A stretch of 64,000 bases of DNA from Vibrio sp. SNU_ST1 (GCF_030563405.1 NZ_CP130748.1:1736001-1800000); one strand, 5' to 3'; shown: positions 26,409 to 36,668, numbered from the stretch's first letter. The notes: a model not told the origin generated them from the sequence alone. Numbers and translations are program-made.

Positions 26409-26445
26409 ATATATTAAATATATAGAGGTGATATTTTTAATATAT
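26409..26445. promoter_or_regulatory. Candidate LysR operator between the regulator and MFS gene
   Basis: A 15-bp palindrome atatatt-a-aatatat (26409-26423) and a related site ending taatatat (26431-26445), 22 bp apart, lie between the divergent genes. The T-N11-A form fits LysR binding. AT-rich promoter sequence could look the same. Confidence 0.45.
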
Positions 26446-26514
26446 TTCTTTAATCTCAATTGTGCTGATAACTTGTTCACAAATAGCTTATTAACTCGTG
26501 CAGGCACAACGTAA

Positions 26515-27714
26515 ATGTTTGATAAAGGCAGTCCTCAATACAAACGCATCACCCAATCATTGGCGATTGGCTCGTTTATCATTTTCTGTAACCTTTACCT
26601 CTTTCAGCCAATCTTGCCGCACATGGCTGAGCACTTCCAAGTATCTGAAACGCAAATCAACTGGCTGTTTGCCGCGACAACTCTTGGGCTTTCCATCAGT
26701 TTGGTGCCTTGGGCAATCGCTTCTGAAACCTTTGGCCGAAAACCCATCATTCTGTTCAGTCTGTTCGCTATTCCTTTGATTGGATTGAGCATGGTGTTCA
26801 CAACTACCCTACTACAACTGGTTATTGCTAGAGCATTCATGGGAATCGCGGTTGCTGCTTTTGCAGGCGTGGCGGTTGCCTATATGGTCGAAGAATTATC
26901 ACCGAAAGCCTTTGCAGTCGCGATTGGTGGCTATATCGCGGCTAACTCATTAGGTGGCATCTTCGGTCGTGTATTAGGTGGCTTGATTACGGACTATTTC
27001 GACTGGCATGCGACGGTGTTATTTTTCGTTGTCGGCTCTTTGCTTGGTGCGCTCTATATTGAGTATAGCCTGCCTGACCAACAAAACTTCAAACCGCAGA
27101 AAGGGCTGTTCTTTCATCATAACCGCTCTGTAGTGATGCACTTAAGAAACCGTACCTTGTGGCTCGCGATGTTGATTGGTGGTGCTAACTTCGCTCTGTT
27201 CGTTAACTTATATTCAGTAATGGGCTTTAGGTTAGTATCAGCGCCTCACTCGGTACCCGTTGGTTTAGCTTCGCTGATATTCCTGTGTTACTTGGCCGGT
27301 ACGGTAACCTCTAAGCTCTCCAACAAATGGACACTTCGTTTTGACCCGTTAAACGGTATATTGATCGGCGTGTGTATCAGCTTAATTGGTATGTTGGTTT
27401 CTGCCGTCGACAAAGTCCCGTTCATGTTAGCCGGGTTGTTATTAATTAGTGGCGGCGCGTTCTTCGCCCATACCCTTGCCTACTCTTGGGTAAGTCAAAA
27501 AGCGCCGAGCGCTAAGGCAACGGCAACCGCACTTTACTTAGTCCACTATTACATAGGTGGGAGCTTAGGTGGTTTCTTACTCTTATATTGTTGGCAGCTG
27601 TTTGGTTGGAATGGTGTGATCGCAGGTGGTTCTATCTTCTATGTTGCGATAATTGTATGGGTCTATCAGTTGAAACAGCTAAAAGTATCGGCGTCCAAAC
27701 TCGCACAAGCATAG
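26515..27714 (+). CDS. MFS transporter, YnfM-like drug/metabolite exporter
   Basis: A 399-aa inner-membrane protein with 12 predicted helices. The first helix is SLAIGSFIIFCNLYLFQPILPH, the A-motif-like loop is PWAIASETFGRKPI near 63-76, and TM5 carries the GGYIAANSLGGIFGRVLGG pattern of exporters. The sequence resembles E. coli YnfM. It is adjacent to and divergent from its likely LysR regulator. Substrate unknown; dicarboxylate, sugar or drug export are all seen in the family. Confidence 0.88.
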   Translation: MFDKGSPQYKRITQSLAIGSFIIFCNLYLFQPILPHMAEHFQVSETQINWLFAATTLGLSISLVPWAIASETFGRKPIILFSLFAIPLIGLSMVFTTTLLQLVIARAFMGIAVAAFAGVAVAYMVEELSPKAFAVAIGGYIAANSLGGIFGRVLGGLITDYFDWHATVLFFVVGSLLGALYIEYSLPDQQNFKPQKGLFFHHNRSVVMHLRNRTLWLAMLIGGANFALFVNLYSVMGFRLVSAPHSVPVGLASLIFLCYLAGTVTSKLSNKWTLRFDPLNGILIGVCISLIGMLVSAVDKVPFMLAGLLLISGGAFFAHTLAYSWVSQKAPSAKATATALYLVHYYIGGSLGGFLLLYCWQLFGWNGVIAGGSIFYVAIIVWVYQLKQLKVSASKLAQA

Positions 27715-27799
27715 TTGTGGCTGAGTCTGTAACTCAATTATTGCTTTTGATTAACGTCCGTTCTGATATCCTACGCAAAATTTCATTTCGGAACCTGTT

Positions 27800-28366
27800 A
27801 TGTCGAACACTCAAAGCACAGATCTTCAAACCATCCATGACCAAGTAAAACAGTGGTTAGACGATGTCGTTATTGGCCTAAACCTGTGTCCATTCGCAGC
27901 CAAGCCACAACGTAATAAACAGATTAAGATCTTTGTGAGTGAAGCGAATACGGAAGAAGCGTTACTGGAAGACATCATGACGCATTTCGTAGAGTTAGAT
28001 AACACGCCAGTCGCTGAATTAGAGACGACTTTAGTGGTTGTCCCTAACATGCTGCAAGATTTCTTCGACTACAACATGTTCATTGATTGGATTGAAGCGC
28101 TAATCAAACAGGAAGACTGGGAAGGTGTTTACCAAGTGGCAACCTTCCACCCAGACTATTGCTTTGGTGGTGCGGATCCAGAAGACGATGAAAATCTTAC
28201 TAACCGCTCTCCATACCCGGTTTACCATTTGATTCGTGAAGCAAGCATGGAAAAGGTGTTAAAGCACTACCCTAATCCTGAAGCTATCCCAGATACCAAC
28301 ATCGCGAGAGTTGAATCTTTAACACCCGAAGAGCGTCGTAAGTTGTTCCCTTATCTATTCAGTTAA
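27800..28366 (+). CDS. DUF1415 family protein
   Basis: A 188-aa soluble protein with the DUF1415 hallmarks: VVIGLNLCPFAA near 24-34, TTLVVVPNML near 74, VATFHPDYCFGG near 113-124 and NRSPYPVYHLIREAS near 137. The Cys and His residues in these motifs are conserved in the family and may form a metal or active site. It stands alone after the MFS gene (85 bp gap). Function has not been established. Confidence 0.88.
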   Translation: MSNTQSTDLQTIHDQVKQWLDDVVIGLNLCPFAAKPQRNKQIKIFVSEANTEEALLEDIMTHFVELDNTPVAELETTLVVVPNMLQDFFDYNMFIDWIEALIKQEDWEGVYQVATFHPDYCFGGADPEDDENLTNRSPYPVYHLIREASMEKVLKHYPNPEAIPDTNIARVESLTPEERRKLFPYLFS

Positions 28367-28404
28367 GAACTAACCTTTGAGCATTAAGAGGTGACAGCTT
28401 CAAC

Positions 28405-29475
28405 TTACGAGTCTGAGTGTTCTTGATGATATGGACGAGATATAAACTGATCTCGTCCATTTTGTTTAGCAATGTACAAGCACTCATCGGCAACTTTGAT
28501 TAATGAGTCTAACGCCGACATCCTTTCCCCCTTTGTATCCCCTGCACTTAACTCAAAATGACACGCACCGATTGATATGGTGACTGGCTTACTATCAAGC
28601 GTGATTTTCTTCATCTCTTGCAAAAGAATCATGAACTTATCTTCAACATAACCGGGGGTTCTATTCGGATACCAAAGAATAAACTCCTCGCCGCCAAAAC
28701 GTGCCACAAACTCACCCTCTTGAGTATTATTACTCAGCACGTTCGCCACTTTCTTTAATACAATATCACCCATTTGATGACCATAAGTGTCGTTGACCTG
28801 TTTAAAGAAATCGATGTCTACAACCGCTAAGGTTCCCTTTCCTAAAGATCCTTTTAACTGTTCCACTTCTGCGTTCAACGTTTTGAACAAGCAACGTCTA
28901 TTCGGCAAGTGTGTCAGAGGATCGTACATAGCTTGGTATTCTAACTTCTCATTCAGCTCTTTGAGTTTTCGTTCTTGCTGTCTTCTAACCAGTTCCACTT
29001 CGATCCATGAGGCCATTAACCTCATAACGTCGATATCGAACTCTTTGAACTCACGATGATAAGGGGCTGGGCTTGAAAAGTTTAAGGTGCCATAAAGCCC
29101 ATCATTAACGAAAATTGGGATACCAATGTAAGACTCTAGCCCAAAAGATTGATAGGCAGGATGTGTCGCATACTTGTCATGTTTACCGCAATGCTCAATG
29201 CAGATAGGACCAATCGATTTACAAGTGATTTCGCAATAAGTAGAACGATAATTGAAGGTGTCACCCCTATTGAGTTCTACCCCTGCAGGCGTAACACAAT
29301 GTTCAACAACATAAGCATTGCCATCGACTTTCGATAAGATACCAATATCAAGATTGAAGCGTTCAAGCCCCATGATAAGCAGTTGAGCGATCTGACTATC
29401 GAAGCCCTTTCGATAATCATTGGTGATTTGATACAAGCGGCGTATAACAATTTCACTTTCACTAGCTTGGAACAT
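28405..29475 (-). CDS. GAF-GGDEF diguanylate cyclase
   Basis: A soluble protein of about 356 aa. A GAF domain (about 15-165; LLIMGLERFNLDIG, LESYIGIPIFVNDGLYGTLNF) is followed by a short coiled-coil and a GGDEF domain (about 185-345) with active site RFGGEEF. The RxxD I-site position holds QEGE, so feedback inhibition is unlikely. The frame stays open another 76 codons upstream to 29703, but that part would overlap the start of the divergent gene at 29689 and has no GAF-like content; the ATG at 29475 with a GGGA upstream is a better start, though not certain. GAF ligand unknown. Confidence 0.85.
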   Translation of the reverse strand: MFQASESEIVIRRLYQITNDYRKGFDSQIAQLLIMGLERFNLDIGILSKVDGNAYVVEHCVTPAGVELNRGDTFNYRSTYCEITCKSIGPICIEHCGKHDKYATHPAYQSFGLESYIGIPIFVNDGLYGTLNFSSPAPYHREFKEFDIDVMRLMASWIEVELVRRQQERKLKELNEKLEYQAMYDPLTHLPNRRCLFKTLNAEVEQLKGSLGKGTLAVVDIDFFKQVNDTYGHQMGDIVLKKVANVLSNNTQEGEFVARFGGEEFILWYPNRTPGYVEDKFMILLQEMKKITLDSKPVTISIGACHFELSAGDTKGERMSALDSLIKVADECLYIAKQNGRDQFISRPYHQEHSDS

Positions 29476-29688
29476 AACTGGGATCCCACTGCTGCCGAGT
29501 TTAATGACAACATCAATATTTGGTATATTTAGAAGAGTAAAGGGTAATAAAACACAATAATCAATTGGTTTGTATGCAAAATACCTCATTGGTTCAATGA
29601 ATAAAAGCTGACTTCTTCGACTTTGCGTTAGCACCCTATTCCTACCTTTGTTAAAATGCCCCATTAACGAAACAGAATGGATAGGAAA

Positions 29689-30264
29689 ATGAACCTTTCT
29701 CAACTAAACCAAGAAATCTACGATCACCTTTACCGCGACATTGAAGAGTTCCGCAGTACTTTTGATCTGCCTGTTGCTGCGCCTGAAACAATGGACGAAA
29801 AAGGCGATACGCTACATACCTCGCTAGCGATAGAAGAACTAACAGAACTTGCAGAAGCCGACTCTAAAATTGAACAAGCGGACGCTATTGTAGACAGCGT
29901 TTATGTTTTGATGGGACGTTTGGTTCACCTTGGCCAAGCTAAGGTTGAAGACAATCTAGCAATCAGTTACCTGATCGACCTACTGTTGAATGTTTCTAAA
30001 AACCGCTCAATTGACTTCTTACCTTGTTGGGACGAAGTACACTCAAGCAACATGAGCAAAGTATGTCGCAACGAAACTGAATACGCTGAAACAGAAGCTT
30101 TCTATGCTGAGCAAAACATCAAGCTGATGGCGGTTCAAAAAGGCGAATACATCATCGCTAAGTGTGCGGAAGATTTCGTATCTGAAGGTAAGACAGTTCG
30201 CCAAGGTAAAGTGCTAAAATCAGTACACTACCGCCCTGCGAACCTAGAGCCACTAACGGCTTAA
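29689..30264 (+). CDS. MazG/HisE-like nucleotide pyrophosphohydrolase
   Basis: A 191-aa all-alpha protein. SLAIEELTELAEADSKIEQADAI split over about 44-66 and DSVYVLMGRLVHLG follow the EExxE...(E/D)xxD metal pattern of the MazG/PRA-PH superfamily (E..EL, D..D). The C-terminal part (about 120-190) is a family extension. I place the start at ATG 29689, with ribosome site tagga, instead of the ATG 12 bases earlier. Such proteins split NTPs or phosphoribosyl-ATP-like substrates to a monophosphate and pyrophosphate. True HisE exists elsewhere in vibrios, so this is probably a house-cleaning enzyme. Confidence 0.75.
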   Translation: MNLSQLNQEIYDHLYRDIEEFRSTFDLPVAAPETMDEKGDTLHTSLAIEELTELAEADSKIEQADAIVDSVYVLMGRLVHLGQAKVEDNLAISYLIDLLLNVSKNRSIDFLPCWDEVHSSNMSKVCRNETEYAETEAFYAEQNIKLMAVQKGEYIIAKCAEDFVSEGKTVRQGKVLKSVHYRPANLEPLTA

Positions 30265-30312
30265 GACAGGTTATGGCTATAGCTGTTTAAAGCATCAGCG
30301 GACCAAAATAGC

Positions 30313-30341
30313 AAACGCTACGTTTAAATAACGTGGCGTTT
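30313..30341 (+). terminator. Terminator after the MazG-like gene
   Basis: aaacgctacgtt pairs with aacgtggcgttt (one mismatch), followed by tattat; about 50 bases after the stop codon. Confidence 0.75.
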
Positions 30342-30420
30342 TATTATCTGTCAGTGATTTCTAACTGTGTTAATCGTAGCTTTGTGCTAATTGTAGCCGA
30401 ATGTTAGTTACAGCTAAGTG

Positions 30421-30909
30421 CTATACCAGTCGAGCCATGTGATAAGCCGCCACATATTCGCCGTTTCTAAAGGCAAATCCAGCCGACTCCCCTTCAATAA
30501 CGAAGCCAAACTTCTTATACAGGCTGATCGCTCTTTCGTTATCAGTATACACCGTTAACTCCATTCGCTTGATATTGATCCAGTTATCACACAAGTCGAT
30601 CGCGGTCGCGAGTAGTTGGCTACCGACACCTTTGCCTAGCACATCGTCCTTAACACCCATACCGAATGAAGCTACATGGCGCCTTCTCGGGTTTACACAC
30701 ACTTCCATTCCCAAATTACCAACAATCTCATCGTCGATCATCGCGACATACGAGTACACGTTATCGGGCATATTAGAGATTCGTTTTTGCCAGCTTTCCA
30801 GAGATGGGTTTGGGAGTTGCAGCGTACCGGTATAAGCATTAGTGCATTCGTAAACTTCTTTGATTCCCTTTGCATCTGACGGTTCAGACCGTCTCACTAT
30901 AATACTCAT
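30421..30909 (-). CDS. GNAT N-acetyltransferase, AaaT/YhhY-like
   Basis: A protein of about 162 aa closely following E. coli YhhY (AaaT): IIVRRSEPSDAKGI start, PRRRHVASFGMGV near 78-90, the acetyl-CoA loop LGKGVGSQLLA near 96 and the ending FGFVIEGESAGFAFRNGEYV...YHMAR. Start at 30909 has ribosome site taggag; an upstream ATG at 30930 has none. YhhY acetylates some L-amino acids such as Phe and Met; the same is inferred here. Confidence 0.88.
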   Translation of the reverse strand: MSIIVRRSEPSDAKGIKEVYECTNAYTGTLQLPNPSLESWQKRISNMPDNVYSYVAMIDDEIVGNLGMEVCVNPRRRHVASFGMGVKDDVLGKGVGSQLLATAIDLCDNWINIKRMELTVYTDNERAISLYKKFGFVIEGESAGFAFRNGEYVAAYHMARLV

Positions 30910-31146
30910 CGCAACTCCTACTATTTTCATCGCTAAATATGAAACACATCCTTAATGTGCACCTAGACACACTATCAAATAGTAAATATTTAACAATAGG
31001 TTAGATGAAATTGTTTTCATTGGGGCTGATCTGGGGAATGTATGTGGATGTTCTGAAAAAGTAAATTTGAAGAATTAAGGTTTGTTAAACTAGAGGTAAT
31101 TAGATATGGGCACCTCGGGTGTGCCCATATCGTGAAATCTATGGCG

Positions 31147-32649
31147 TTATTTAGCTGGGCGCCATACGCCCCACTGATCATTTTCGTAGGTCGCTTTAGG
31201 GTTTGTACCACCTTGAACCCACCACTGTGCTTTCCACGACTGGTTCGAGTACGTTACAACTTCACCGCCTAAGTAAGTCGCTGATGAATCCCATGTGCCA
31301 TTGTCTGGGTCAGGAGTCGGCTCAGGATCCGGCGTTGGATCTGGGTCAGGTGTTACGCCACCGTCATCGGCAATCACTTCGAACGTGAAGGTTTCAACAC
31401 TATCACTTTCAATAGAACTAGCCATGAATGACAAGGTTTCATTCGCTACAATACCAGTCGTATCTACGACAACTGACGCGGTACCGTTATTTTGAATGCT
31501 TACTGTAGAACCTTGAGTTTGAGTTAATGTCGCCGCTTCACTTGTTGCAATTACAACTTTGGCGCCAGCATTCACTACGTTGTCACTCTTCACTAGCTCG
31601 TAGATGTCGCCTTTTAATGGTTCAACACCACCGTCGCCACCATCAATCAACGTTAACTGACCAGAAGCACGGCTATCCTTTGAGTTAAAAAAGTTACGTG
31701 AAGGATCGTTTTGGAAGTACATGTAGTGCTGCATTTCAGCGTGCCAATCACCAATGAAGATCGCGCCATCTTTAAACTCTTCGTGCCAGCCGTTAATTTC
31801 TGAAGCCAACAAGCGAGCCCAATCGTTAACGTTTGAAGCGTCGATGACGATGTCGAAGCTACGCGCTACTTCACCGTACTTGTTGATGATGTCGTACTTA
31901 ACGGTATCGCCAACTTGTGGTGTACCAAAACCTTCTGAAACAAATAGGTCGCCACGCACGAGATCAGGCTCAGGACCCGGCTCTGGTGGAGGAGTTGTAC
32001 CACCCGCGATAGTGATATCTGAACAGTTGTAGAAGCCTTCACCCGCTGCGTCGTCACGTTGCCAACGTACGTATAAGATTGCGTCGCCAGAGCGATCTGA
32101 AGGAATCGTCACGTTGATACGGTATTTGCCACCACTTACCGGAACATTCCCCTCTTTTTGGATAAGATCTAAGTCACCCCACGCTAAACTTTTGCTTAGA
32201 TCCGCGTTTGGTTTCGTTAGATAAAACTCCCAGAAAGAAGGATTGTGTGGTGCAGTCGCGTTGAATACATATTCAAATGTACCAGTGCTTAGCTCGGTGC
32301 GAGCCCAACCAGTATGTGGTGCTCCCATGCCGCGTTTTTGTGAATCATTGGCGTAACATAACGTCCCGTCAGGTATCGCCGCTTTCACTGCATTGATGTT
32401 GTTGAAGTCTTGAATGTTTTTGGCGTATTCGTTGCGTTGAACGAACGGATATGACCCAGAAATCTCTTTTGCTTGAGCACATGCAGCATTTGGTGGTGTA
32501 CCCGACCAAACCCCGCCTTGCTCATAACATGTGTTCTGACGTGCACTTGGAAATTCAGACCAGCCATGAGCGTTTGCTACTGATGGCACACTCGATAGCA
32601 TAGCCATCCCCACTGCTATTTTTAGAATATTATTATTTGCTGTTTTCAC
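31147..32649 (-). CDS. Secreted AA10 lytic polysaccharide monooxygenase with CBM5/12
   Basis: A protein of about 500 aa. A Sec signal (1-27, ending SVANA) leaves His28 as the mature N-terminus (HGWSEFPSARQ), as needed for the copper histidine brace; the second His is likely in GAPHTGWARTE near 111. The AA10 domain spans about 28-210. A Pro/Glu linker leads to a middle domain (about 220-330; VGDTVKYDII, FFNSKDSRASGQL) that I do not recognise, then a beta domain (about 335-430), an Asp-Pro-Thr linker and a C-terminal CBM5/12 (about 455-500; YLGGEVVTYSNQSWKAQWWV). I use the GTG at 32649 because the signal then has normal length; GTG 32679 is possible. Copper-dependent cleavage of chitin (or cellulose) is expected. 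Confidence 0.9.
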   Translation of the reverse strand: MKTANNNILKIAVGMAMLSSVPSVANAHGWSEFPSARQNTCYEQGGVWSGTPPNAACAQAKEISGSYPFVQRNEYAKNIQDFNNINAVKAAIPDGTLCYANDSQKRGMGAPHTGWARTELSTGTFEYVFNATAPHNPSFWEFYLTKPNADLSKSLAWGDLDLIQKEGNVPVSGGKYRINVTIPSDRSGDAILYVRWQRDDAAGEGFYNCSDITIAGGTTPPPEPGPEPDLVRGDLFVSEGFGTPQVGDTVKYDIINKYGEVARSFDIVIDASNVNDWARLLASEINGWHEEFKDGAIFIGDWHAEMQHYMYFQNDPSRNFFNSKDSRASGQLTLIDGGDGGVEPLKGDIYELVKSDNVVNAGAKVVIATSEAATLTQTQGSTVSIQNNGTASVVVDTTGIVANETLSFMASSIESDSVETFTFEVIADDGGVTPDPDPTPDPEPTPDPDNGTWDSSATYLGGEVVTYSNQSWKAQWWVQGGTNPKATYENDQWGVWRPAK

Positions 32650-33098
32650 TTTCCCACTCTCTATTATTTTATCCTGCACACAACATTAATTGGTCACTTA
32701 CCAACCTAAATTGCAGTTCGAAGGTTTATAGTTTTTAATTGAAGAACAACGAAAAATATATACGTCATAACTATCAATAAAAGGGGGATTTATTTTGAAA
32801 GGAATCAGAGTCACACAACTCAAAGAAATGAGTTCGAGATAGATGATATTGCTTCGAATTATCAATTTTTACCGACAAAAATTACGCATTCCCTAAGAAA
32901 ATAGATCGCTAGGAAGGTATTTTTTCATTGAATTAATTGGAGTGAAACGCTCGCATAAATAATGATATTGAGTGCTTTTTATCATCATTATTACGTTGTT
33001 GAGACTGTTGCAAAATCGCTAAGCTACTCAGCTAATGAGCTAATGAGCGTATGTCTATAAATCGATAAATCACTAAACGTTAATTTGAACGAGCTAAA
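32650..33098. other. Intergenic region upstream of the monooxygenase
   Basis: AT-rich, with no ORF that looks coding on either strand. It should hold the monooxygenase promoter on the minus strand and the tail of the 119-aa gene. Short repeats of ctaatgagc occur near 33030-33045. No riboswitch or known operator was recognised. Confidence 0.5.
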
Positions 33099-33458
33099 CT
33101 AATAGCGGCTATTCATACCAAATCGATTCGACATATCATCGTCCATACGACCGCCCTTCCAACCGCTACCGCCCAACAAATTAAGTACATCACGCGCGTT
33201 ATATTCCTCACCACCGAAGAAGTCATTAGACACATCATTACGCAGTAATTGAATGGCTGAAACCAGTTCAACAGCAAGGTCTTGTGGATCAGCAAATAAA
33301 GCTAAGGCAACCAGTTGTTGGCGCTTACTCAATTCACACGAACTCGTTTCTACCTGCCCAATAGAGAAAAAATCACTGCTTCCGTACGCTTTCACCAACT
33401 TTCCAGAAAGTGATTTGATTACTTTCTTGATTCGTCGTCGTTGAATATATCTAAACAT
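33099..33458 (-). CDS. Conserved hypothetical protein, 119 aa, downstream of btuD
   Basis: A 119-aa soluble protein. It begins with a basic helix (FRYIQRRRIKKVIKSL), a middle helical part ending ALALFADPQDLAVELVSAIQLLRNDV, and a flexible Gly/Asp/Asn-rich tail (GGSGWKGGRMDDD). Similar short proteins with the FxYIQRRRIKK start are found across vibrios and related bacteria without known function (possibly DUF6559, low confidence). It lies 29 bp after btuD on the same strand and may ride on the btuCD transcript. Confidence 0.65.
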   Translation of the reverse strand: MFRYIQRRRIKKVIKSLSGKLVKAYGSSDFFSIGQVETSSCELSKRQQLVALALFADPQDLAVELVSAIQLLRNDVSNDFFGGEEYNARDVLNLLGGSGWKGGRMDDDMSNRFGMNSRY

Positions 33459-33487
33459 ATAGATTGCCTTGTATTGATGAGCCTAAG

Positions 33488-34246
33488 TTAACCAAACAGC
33501 AGGTAAGTTTGATTATCGACTGAGATACTTTTGACTTCAGTATTGAACACGGACTCTAGCTGTTCAGGCGTAAGAACTTGTTCTGCACTACCTGATGCTT
33601 GTAGTACGCCCTTGTCGAGCAGCAGTACTTGGTCGGCATGTCTCAAGGTTCGGTTTAGGTCGTGGTTAGCCATAATAACCGCAATGCCCTTCTCAGCCAC
33701 TCGTTCGATAAGCTTATACAGCAATGCTTCTTGAGCAATATCCAATGGCGCTGCAGGTTCGTCTAGGATCAGGAGTTTTGCATAAGGATTAAGCGTCGGC
33801 CAAATTTGCAGGCACATTCCCGCCAAGCGAACGCGTTGCCATTCACCACCAGACAGAGTCTGAATTGAACGATGAAGTTTGTCTGTGATGTCTAGCATCT
33901 GGCTGATTTCGTCCAAAGCTGCATTGATTTCAGCATCAAGGCCGTGCGACGAGCTTGGCAGTGACAACGCAAGGTATTGGAACACTTCCAAGTTGAAGGC
34001 TGGCCTTGCACTTTGACAAAGATAAGCGCGATGCAATGATAAATCTTGTAGTGATAATGCTGACAAGTCTTGACCGTCGATCTTTATATCACCTTTGTAG
34101 CCATCACCAACGCCAGATATCGCTTCTAATAAGGTACTTTTTCCACTGCCATTAGGACCGATGACGTGAGTCACCTGCCCTTGCTTGAGCTCAAATGATA
34201 GTGGTAATAAACGAGCGCCGACGCTCAGGCTCTTAATTTGAATCAT
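33488..34246 (-). CDS. btuD: Vitamin B12 ABC transporter ATPase
   Basis: A 252-aa ABC ATPase: Walker A GPNGSGKS near 33-40, Q-loop region [10 protein letters not shown] near 75, signature [12 protein letters not shown] near 128, Walker [13 protein letters not shown] near 158-169 and switch His in MANHDLNR near 194. Two copies pair with BtuC to import B12. It overlaps btuC by 14 bp. The binding protein BtuF is not adjacent. Confidence 0.93.
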   Translation of the reverse strand: MIQIKSLSVGARLLPLSFELKQGQVTHVIGPNGSGKSTLLEAISGVGDGYKGDIKIDGQDLSALSLQDLSLHRAYLCQSARPAFNLEVFQYLALSLPSSSHGLDAEINAALDEISQMLDITDKLHRSIQTLSGGEWQRVRLAGMCLQIWPTLNPYAKLLILDEPAAPLDIAQEALLYKLIERVAEKGIAVIMANHDLNRTLRHADQVLLLDKGVLQASGSAEQVLTPEQLESVFNTEVKSISVDNQTYLLFG

Positions 34247-35228
34247 GATTTTTAATTAACATCCAAATGAAGATAGGCGCACCGATACTGGTAGTCATCA
34301 CACCCAAGGGTAGTTCTGCTGAATCTAATAAAGTTCTGGCACAAATATCAGCAAATACAAGCAATGCTGCACCAGCAACGGCAGACAAAGGAAGAAGGTA
34401 TCGGTTGTCGGTACCAATCGCTAAACGTAACAAGTGTGGCACAACCAAGCCAACAAAGCTGATCACGCCGCCTAAAGCAACCGCGCAGCCGACTAAAATA
34501 GACACAGCGAAGATCAAGCGCCAACGTAATTTCGGAACGTTCACGCCTAACTGCGCAGCATGGGTCTCGCCAATCATTAACTTATCTAGCTTACTACCTT
34601 GCAGGCACAACCAAATAATCACGGGGATCATCACTAAAGTGAGCGAGTGTTGATACCAAGTGACGCCACCTAAGCTGCCCATCAGCCAATACATCAATAA
34701 GCGTAGGCTGAGGTCATCACTAAAATAGAACGCCCATGTCACCATCGCACCAGAAAGAATGCCCAACGCGACACCGACTAGCAGTAATTTGGCGGTAGTA
34801 AGTCGCATCGTTTTTACCATACTAACCAGAATAACGGTAAAACAGAGCGAGCCTAAAACGGCGGCAATCATGAACAATTCAGGCGTAGGAGCAAACGGTA
34901 AGAAGAACAGCACGATCACCATCGCCAAGCTTGCGCCACCAGAAATGCCGAGCACACCTGGCTCTGCTAATACGTTACCCAATAAGACTTGTAAGCTTGC
35001 GCCAGATACAGCCAAACCTGCCCCGATAGCAATAGCCGCCAATAGTCGAGGTAAACGTAAATCAATCAGTAGTTTTTGTTCTAACGTAGACAAGGTGCCC
35101 AGAGGAGAAATGAAAAGATCGCCAACCATTAGGTAAATCGCACTCAGCGTGACAAGCAGTGCTGCCATCAGATAAATGGCTCGGGTCCATTTGCGCTGTT
35201 TTTGGTGAAGAAGTTGTTGGAAATCCAT
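34233..35228 (-). CDS. btuC: Vitamin B12 ABC transporter permease
   Basis: A 331-aa FecCD-family permease with about ten TM helices. Typical blocks are [21 protein letters not shown] near 52-72, [16 protein letters not shown] near 86 and [16 protein letters not shown] near 250-265, the last forming the ATPase coupling region. Sequence fits BtuC; iron-siderophore permeases share the fold, but the btuD overlap and the nearby B12 genes favour B12. Confidence 0.9.
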   Translation of the reverse strand: MDFQQLLHQKQRKWTRAIYLMAALLVTLSAIYLMVGDLFISPLGTLSTLEQKLLIDLRLPRLLAAIAIGAGLAVSGASLQVLLGNVLAEPGVLGISGGASLAMVIVLFFLPFAPTPELFMIAAVLGSLCFTVILVSMVKTMRLTTAKLLLVGVALGILSGAMVTWAFYFSDDLSLRLLMYWLMGSLGGVTWYQHSLTLVMIPVIIWLCLQGSKLDKLMIGETHAAQLGVNVPKLRWRLIFAVSILVGCAVALGGVISFVGLVVPHLLRLAIGTDNRYLLPLSAVAGAALLVFADICARTLLDSAELPLGVMTTSIGAPIFIWMLIKNHDSN

Positions 35229-35282
35229 ATCAAGCTACTTTGAAATTGTTCGCGTAACCTTACCTGTATCCCTAAATAAACT

Positions 35283-35310
35283 CAAGGCTCACACCGTAAT
35301 GTGAACCTTG
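35283..35310 (-). terminator. Hairpin between astE and btuC
   Basis: caaggctcaca and tgtgaaccttg pair with one mismatch around a 6-base loop. On the minus strand it follows the astE stop and leads into gagtttattt, a weak T tract, so it may partly end astE transcription. Confidence 0.6.
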
Positions 35311-35361
35311 ATATTTCAACCAGTTGGACGGTTGTTTTGAACGATTAAACCCGACTGGATA

Positions 35362-36390
35362 TTAATCGTATACAAGCTGACCGTGGTCGAATCGTGTTTC
35401 AACTTCGCACACCATTAAGGCCGCTCGTTGACCGATAGCCACGTTGCGATTTGGGAATACCACCGCTTCGTTTTCATTCTTCGCCATCAATGGCTTATCG
35501 CCATCATGACCAAACACTTCACCGTGCTTGAACGCCGTAAAGTTTTCAACGGCATCAGAGAACATGAAATCAAAATCATCATGCAAACGAACAATGGTTC
35601 GGCTTACGCGATAAGTAATGGTTTTCTTTGGTAAATGCTCTGGTTCTATTTCAGCAATCAGATTGCGCATTGCTAAATCGAAAGCCGTTAACTTATCAAG
35701 ATGGTTCTCACCAATTCTTGCTACCTGCCCTAACTCCATTGTCAGTGCTTGGGCTTCAAAGTTTTCAGCGCTGTACCAACTGAAAGTACTCGTTGGCGCA
35801 TTGGATAACAACACCGCTTCAACGTGAGCACTGTTAATAAAATCGAACAAGGCTTTACTGCGAACTTCGTGGCGAACCTTAGGGCTTACGGCGAAAGAGT
35901 AATGCTTAGACAAACGGATCGCACAGTGCAGATCTAAGTGCCAACGAGTGGCAGGTATCGTTTCCTTGTAAAACTCAGTAACCAAGTCTTTCAAGTTATT
36001 CGCGATATCCACTTCTCGATTGCTCTCGTACTGCTTGTCATCAAACAGACGGTTCATGTTCACATCAAGAAAACGAGTATGCGCGTTGGTTGCTTCTGGG
36101 TGAGCGATGATGAACAAACATCTTGCGGTCACTACTTGGAAGCCAGTTTCAATATCCTCAATGAGCTTATCAATCAGCTCCATTGGTGAAGTTTCGTCGC
36201 CATGAACACCTGTTGAAAAGATGATGTTCTTGGTCTCAGAATTATACTCCGCGGGAATCACTTCCAATACACCGCGTTGATGAAGCTTAATTTGAACACC
36301 GTTACTCAGTACGGTCTGTCCTGCAATCATTTCTTGCTCAAGATCTAGGCTGTCAAAAAGAAATGATTGGCGAAAGAGGGTCTTCGTCAT
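35362..36390 (-). CDS. astE: Succinylglutamate desuccinylase
   Basis: A 342-aa zinc hydrolase. The metal site is TGVHGDETSPMELI near 60-73 (His63, Glu66) with a further His in WHLDLHCAIR near 150-159; the catalytic Glu is in ALTMELGQVARIG near 213-225. It splits N-succinylglutamate to glutamate and succinate, the last step of arginine succinyltransferase catabolism. The other ast genes are not next to it, as is common in vibrios where astE is separate. Aspartoacylases share the fold, but the length and motifs fit AstE. Confidence 0.92.
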   Translation of the reverse strand: MTKTLFRQSFLFDSLDLEQEMIAGQTVLSNGVQIKLHQRGVLEVIPAEYNSETKNIIFSTGVHGDETSPMELIDKLIEDIETGFQVVTARCLFIIAHPEATNAHTRFLDVNMNRLFDDKQYESNREVDIANNLKDLVTEFYKETIPATRWHLDLHCAIRLSKHYSFAVSPKVRHEVRSKALFDFINSAHVEAVLLSNAPTSTFSWYSAENFEAQALTMELGQVARIGENHLDKLTAFDLAMRNLIAEIEPEHLPKKTITYRVSRTIVRLHDDFDFMFSDAVENFTAFKHGEVFGHDGDKPLMAKNENEAVVFPNRNVAIGQRAALMVCEVETRFDHGQLVYD

Positions 36391-36668
36391 GCGCTACTCC
36401 TTAATTGCACGGCCGTATGTTAATAAATTGTACATAGAAATTGTGTTGCTAGGATCGCACTTATCAATAGAAACTCCGTTATCACTCACAAATACTACCC
36501 ATATATTTTTATATTACCTGCTGACTTTACTAACCGACATCTGTTCCAAATAACTTTCTCTATTTAAAGCAACTTTTGGCTGTCTCAGCTTTTCTCAAGT
36601 CATGTCAGCAAGATAAGAGCCACGTAAGCTAACACAGCTCTTACCTGCCATGAACAGATTGAGATCAA

